In this document: in pieces, positions 59,236 through 64,000 of the stretch
Layout of the letters: the number at the start of each line of letters is the position of its first letter
Position numbering within the stretch: the stretch's first letter is position 1
From: Bromus sterilis
Lineage: Eukaryota; Streptophyta; Magnoliopsida; Poales; Poaceae
Length of the DNA: 64,000 nt
NCBI GenBank assembly: GCA_950022295.1
Contig: OX465595.1
Coordinates: forward strand, 222,173,770 to 222,237,769
Direction: 5' to 3'
Notes under the pieces: generated by a model
What the model saw: the letters and a program-made list of their open reading frames with translations, nothing else
Databases searched by the model: none
Told to the model about the DNA's origin: nothing
Position numbers and translations under genes: made by a program

Positions 59236-60119
59236 GTCTCCCACTTGCACTAGAGTCAATAATATTATCAGTGCTTGAGCACTTTACACCTATGGCATAA
59301 AGGTGTAATACATGCTTCATTTGTGGTATAGACTTCATCATCGGATCTGATGTTTCAGGCCCGTTTGTATCTTGCATATCTTCGCGTTTTCACGCTATCA
59401 TAAAATTCACTAATTTTATCAGTTTAGCTTTGTATATGTCTGAATCATTTGGTAGGACCTTGGTTCCTTTAGAATAAGTCATGAAATCATTCATCAATGT
59501 TCCATGAGCTTCAAGCATCTTGGAAACCATACCATGTTCATAAATGAACTGATGATTCAAAATACCCTCCCTTGTTACTTCTTTAAGCATAAATATACTT
59601 AGCCACTATTATAGAATTCGCCACAGTATCTAACTTAACACAGTTCCTCCATACTATGCCACCCTTATGTGTGAAACACATAATCCCAATTAAAATCGAA
59701 AATCGGTCGGAGTAAGTATGAAGACTGAATTGGTGTAACTGTTTACATCAAAATTCAGCTGGTGTAACTTGTTACAACGAGCTCTTCATTATCTCCATTT
59801 TCCGAGAAACATATCTTATCTATCATAAGTTTAACTTTTCACTGTTTTTCCAATGATCAACATATTGATCACTTTGGTATCTTTCTCACAACCTTTTGGA
59901 GCACTGGACATATCTGGTCGTTTTACATATTATGGTGTACATGATTAATCCAAACACACATGTGAGTGAAATTCAATTCATGTGTTTTGCTTGTCTGTGT
60001 TCATGAACACCGATTTCCGCAAAAACCTTTTCACCGTGACCTCGGCAAGAACATCCTTCCTGGTGTTTTCATACTAAACTACTTTAGTATCATGTCAACA
60101 TGTAACGTTGGCTTTAGCA

Positions 60120-60275
60120 TGATCAAGCACTTACTATCTGCATAGATCACTGTGCTCAATACAAATGCTATATTAGCCAAATTTCTTCAACTGAAAACTA
60201 TTTCGAATGAAGTCCTTATTCGTGTCAAGAAATTTATATTATTTCTAATCATCAATATGTCATCTACATAAGGTT
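60120..60275 (-). pseudogene. Copia reverse transcriptase remnant
   Basis: The minus strand reads YVDDILMIRNN at 60273-60241, the Copia RT catalytic box, followed by a degenerate FEIVFS, a stop, then RNLANIAFVLST, which lines up with the usual KFDMKDLGEA.. region. Only this short stretch is recognisable by eye. Confidence 0.78.
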
Positions 60276-61789
60276 TTAGAAATATCATTCAGCTCCGACT
60301 TACTCTCTTGAACATTCAAGCATCTTCGTTTATTCCCGATGAAAACAAACTCTTTTGGAAATTTCATCATAACGAAAATTCCAACTCCATTGTGCTAGCT
60401 CCAGTCCATCACTGGATATCCAAGGCTTGCATCTATTTTAGCATCCTTTGAATCGACAAAACATTCCGGTCGTATCACCTATACGTCCTTTGTTATATTT
60501 CCGTGTAGGAACTTTGTTTTGACGTTCATTCTACCATATCCTATAAATGAGATATGTAGTAATTGCTAATATAACCCGAACTGACTAAAGGATCTCTACG
60601 GTCGAAACTATTTCGCCGTATTCAACCTTTGATCTTGCTAGAAAACAATTTTCCAACGAGTTGAGCTTTATGGATAAAACAATTTCATCCGAATCAATTT
60701 ATAGATCCATATATATATTCTTCAGAATTTTAGTCTTTCAGAGGGTCTACCAAGTTCAAAACTTGACTTACTTCCATGGATACTATCTCAGATTATTTGG
60801 CATTTAGCCAAATCCCGGAGTCAGGGTCCATCAACGCTTCTTTGTATATCACAGGTTTATCATTGTCGAACAATAATATCTCGTTTTACATATCATGAAT
60901 GTTTGTACGAGTTTTGTCTAACCTGTGTGGTTCAGCTCTGCACTTATTTGAAGATGCAACAATCTTTAACAAGTTGCACTGTCCTCCCACTCACTCTTTT
61001 GCAAGAAACTATTTTCTTCAAAACACATTTTTCTTAACAGAAAAACAGTTTTGCTTTTGTGTAGTGATAGAGGAATACCAAACCTTTTGGAATAACCTTA
61101 ACAAAGTAGCACTTATCTGATTTGGTGTTTTGAGCATGTCAAACACATGTCTCATATACCCAAATTTTAAGAAAAGACAATATGGTTTTAACACTTCCAT
61201 TCCACATCTAATATGGTTTCATTTCAACAGATTTGGTGGTGCTCTTTTCAGTGTAAAAGCCGTAGTCTCTAACGCATAACTTTAATAAGTATAATGGCAA
61301 ATTGATAAACATCATATTTGATCTTACCGTGTCATACATGGCTTGATTACATCTCTCGAACACTTTACTCATAGTGGTGTTCCGGGAGACGCAAGTTATG
61401 ACACTTCTTCACAACTCATCAGACGTTCGCTAAACTTGTAACTCAAATATTACTTTCTACAATCTAATTTGCAGAAACTTTATTTTCTCATTACAATGAA
61501 TTTCTATTTCACTCTAAAATTCCTTGAATATTTCAAAGATTTCAGACGTATGTCTCTATTGAACAGATATCCACATATCTACTTCAACTCATGAGTGAAG
61601 ATAGGGAATCCACTTCACACAACTACACTTATTGGACTACACACATCATCATTTATGGTTACCAATGGTTTAGTTTCCCGTTCATGTATGGCCTATCAAC
61701 GGTGTTTTAGTCACATTACTTCGAGACAAAGATCGCAAGCGTCAAGTGATTCATAGTCATATGACTCGAAAGTCCATCACTTATGGAAA

Positions 61790-61867
61790 TTCTTCATGCA
61801 TGTTATGTCACTTGTGATAAACGGCAGTGCCACATCTATGTGGTATTTCTGTCAGTCTTGCGACGTT
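61790..61867. repeat. Second copy of the 78-bp segment
   Basis: Matches 57945-58022 with a few differences. Embedded in Copia internal sequence; beyond it the flanks are unrelated. It contains the imperfect palindrome CCACATCTATGTGG. Confidence 0.85.
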
Positions 61868-62804
61868 TAGCGTCAGTGTTATGGATGTTTAGTATTATTA
61901 TCAAGATTCATAACATACAACCTATTCATAATGGAAGTATTGGCTTTACGTTATTCATAGCTTTGAACAACTCTCTTGCAACAAACATGATTCGAAATGA
62001 TGTTTTGCAACAAGGCTAAAGTGTAGTAACAATTCACTCAACTCTAAAATTAATTATGAAGATAATCCTAGAGTCAACACACGGTATAGTAAACCTTTTA
62101 CCGTGTTCCCGAGCGTGTCAAAACTCATCATTAGCTAGTCATAAAGGCCATAGTATTTCTTGTATCGAGTTGCAACAATATGCAATCGATGTGATATTCC
62201 GGTGATCAACAGTTTAATCACAATATACAGAATCCACAATTAACTGCTTAATCATGATTCCCAAGAATTACATCTCTTGACCAGCAATGAATTCATCGAT
62301 AACTCCGTATGACTTTCAATTCTGAGATGGTTATTCCAGTCTTCTTTCGTTTTTCCTTTATACGTATCATAGTTCTATTTCCGATGTCACTCCTACTAAA
62401 AAAGCTCACACATGATTAAGGATGGCGCAGGCCATGGAATTTCCGGCGTGTAAGTCTTACTAACATCCTTTGTACTTCCTTTTCCTTCATTCTCATCATC
62501 ATATGATCGGGGTTCTTCCGGATCCCACACTTATCAGTTTTGTTTAGAGCACAGTGAACATTTTCACTAATGCTTACAATCATACATTGTACTGGATATC
62601 TTATATCCAACATTAATTGTCTTACTACTGAAAACAATTTTTCAGTTCCATGAATATAACATAACTATCCCAAACGTTTCAAAGTTCGGGTTTCATGGTG
62701 GTGAAGATAATGCACTTTGCTGTGGTGGAATTCTTGCATTTTGGATTATGGACGTAATTCACATCATCCATAGCATCAGCGAGAGAGCATCAAAAATTTG
62801 CGAT

Positions 62805-62875
62805 AGGACAAGCTCCTTCTCGACACTATTGAGGATAGTCCTCACAATACGGTACCAATCGTAAAGTTTTTACCA
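62805..62875 (-). pseudogene. gag: Copia gag remnant
   Basis: One frame on the minus strand shows WYRIVRTILNSVEKELVL, the conserved N-terminal box of BARE-type gag (DWYRxLRxxL). A frameshift lies just before it, at NFT. Further downstream the frame is lost. Confidence 0.7.
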
Positions 62876-64000
62876 GATAATACAGTTAATCAAAATCAAT
62901 TGGGAAGGTGGTAACGTGAGCCATTATTCTACAACGATAATGCAAATACTAAGACTTTGTTCATAATTAAGTTGCACTTGTGATTAATCAATTTAATTAC
63001 TAAGTGCGCTCCCACTCAGATCAATATCTCTCGTAATTGATGCTGGAGTGATTCAAGATCCAATCCAATCGTCCGCCATTGATGTGACATCACTGATGAC
63101 TTAGACTGGACCGGTAGGCCAACTTGCCAATCACGCCAAAGGTGATTCTTGTTCATCTTTCGATGGGCTTGTTCCGGTAGAAAACTTTTATCCAAACCGT
63201 CAAGACAACCAAGTGTAATTGCAGTGTGTTCTTAACACACCCGCCTTTTATGCGTCACACCGTGTGCACCCATGTGACATGACCTGCTCCGATGTGAAAC
63301 ATAGTATAGATGGTGCTACAGTTGGAAGAACACTATCAACTTGATATTGTTTTGCGAGAGATCACCCTAATAAAATACGACTACCGCGCATCAAACAAGG
63401 GTGCATCAAAGGGATAAACATCACAGGAAGTTCATAAAATTATGTGATATAGTATAGCCTTTTTCTTCGTGAAGTCTTCGTTGTCTTCACGTCGTCGTGG
63501 TAGAAGTCACCGTGTCCACCAACTATGTCCTTTGCGTCGGTACCATCTCCACGGCTTCCGGCATGTGCGTCGGGGTCCACCTCCGCATCGTAGATCATCA
63601 CCTTGCATCTATATATTGCTTTTCCTCGAGCTAATAAACAGTTCTGGCACGCAGGTCACGAATTAAGTGACAATCATATGACTCCAGTCATCATGCCGTA
63701 CCACGACACGCAGGTCGCGAATAAATATTACATAACATATAGCATCTCATACAAACACATTGCAAATCTTGAAGGCTATACCACATCACATGCACACTCT
63801 GCAAAAACAAGTTTGATCGCCATCTACACGGGTTGTTGCAACTTTTATCGTGGTTGATTAGCAAGTTACATGCAAACGGTGTTCCCTAAACAAACCAAAC
63901 ACGATACTTCAATGTTGCTAGTTTAACGTTCGGGGTGCGTGTAGCAACTAATGCCAGAAGCCAAACTTTGTTCAACGCGTGACCCCCATGTGGAATTGAG

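Larger units (their letters stand above)
59236..64000 (-). mobile_element. Internal region of the third, decayed BARE-like Copia element
   Basis: Begins with PPT GCAAGTGGGAGAC (minus strand, 59236-59248). Traces of pol (RT near 60120-60275) and gag (near 62805-62870) are visible in the expected order. The spacing is shorter than in intact relatives, so deletions are likely. All frames are heavily broken. The stretch right of about 62930 is leader sequence; the 5' LTR lies beyond the window. Apart from the parts listed, no gene can be supported. Confidence 0.8.

Noticed and set aside
59236..64000. A host gene in the long AT-rich stretch
   Set aside because: RT (YVDD) and gag (WYR..VRTIL) remnants in the right order and a PPT at its start show that it is a decayed Copia internal region.

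Overview
The window is 64 kb of nested plant transposable elements. I found no convincing host gene, tRNA or CRISPR array. The element families (Athila-type, chromovirus-type and BARE-type LTR retrotransposons, a Cassandra TRIM and CACTA transposons) and the depth of nesting point to a large grass genome, most likely Triticeae (wheat, barley, rye or Aegilops). That taxonomic call is an inference from element style, not from a marker gene.

Layout, left to right. (1) 1-9357: a minus-strand chromovirus-type Gypsy element with a 5' LTR, PBS, an extra coiled-coil leader ORF, decayed gag-pol with a chromodomain, and a 3' LTR cut by the window edge. It sits inside (2) 9358-11797, the 5' part of a CACTA transposon with a TNP2-type transposase. 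That transposon lies in (3) a plus-strand Athila-type element (Y), of which only the 3' tail and 3' LTR are seen (11798-13761 and 22797-22891). The Y LTR was split by (4) a complete minus-strand Copia element (13762-22796, target duplication ACATA) that has gag but no visible pol. Its 5' LTR in turn holds (5) a complete Cassandra TRIM (22058-22745, target duplication GATAT) with 5S rRNA-like sequence in both LTRs. Y lies in (6) a second Copia LTR (22892-24102), which lies in (7) a minus-strand Athila-type element Z (24103-25954), which lies in (8) a plus-strand Athila-type element X (25955-27706). (9) 27707-29156 is a Gypsy LTR remnant.

(10) 29157-55935 is a minus-strand Athila-type element in tandem form: LTR, internal, shared LTR, truncated internal. 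It is interrupted by two plus features: a 1.55 kb non-autonomous CACTA (34964-36512, target duplication TTG) that carries a 5S rRNA-like fragment, and a 14 kb non-autonomous LTR retrotransposon array (39014-53058, target duplication ATAGG). This array has three 4.3 kb LTRs separated by two 0.6 kb internal domains, each with an initiator-Met primer-binding site. It splits the Athila reverse transcriptase.

(11) 55936-57944 is an unassigned, LTR-like, partly GC-rich stretch. (12) 58023-64000 is a decayed minus-strand BARE-like Copia element with recognisable RT and gag remnants; its 5' LTR lies beyond the window.

The strongest candidates for something unusual are the three-LTR array, the two independent 5S-rRNA-derived sequences in different transposon classes, the leader ORF of the chromovirus, and the gag-only Copia element with a plausible intron at the end of gag. 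Coordinates of ends come from reading terminal TG/CA dinucleotides, PBS/PPT sites and target duplications by eye; I could not run alignments.
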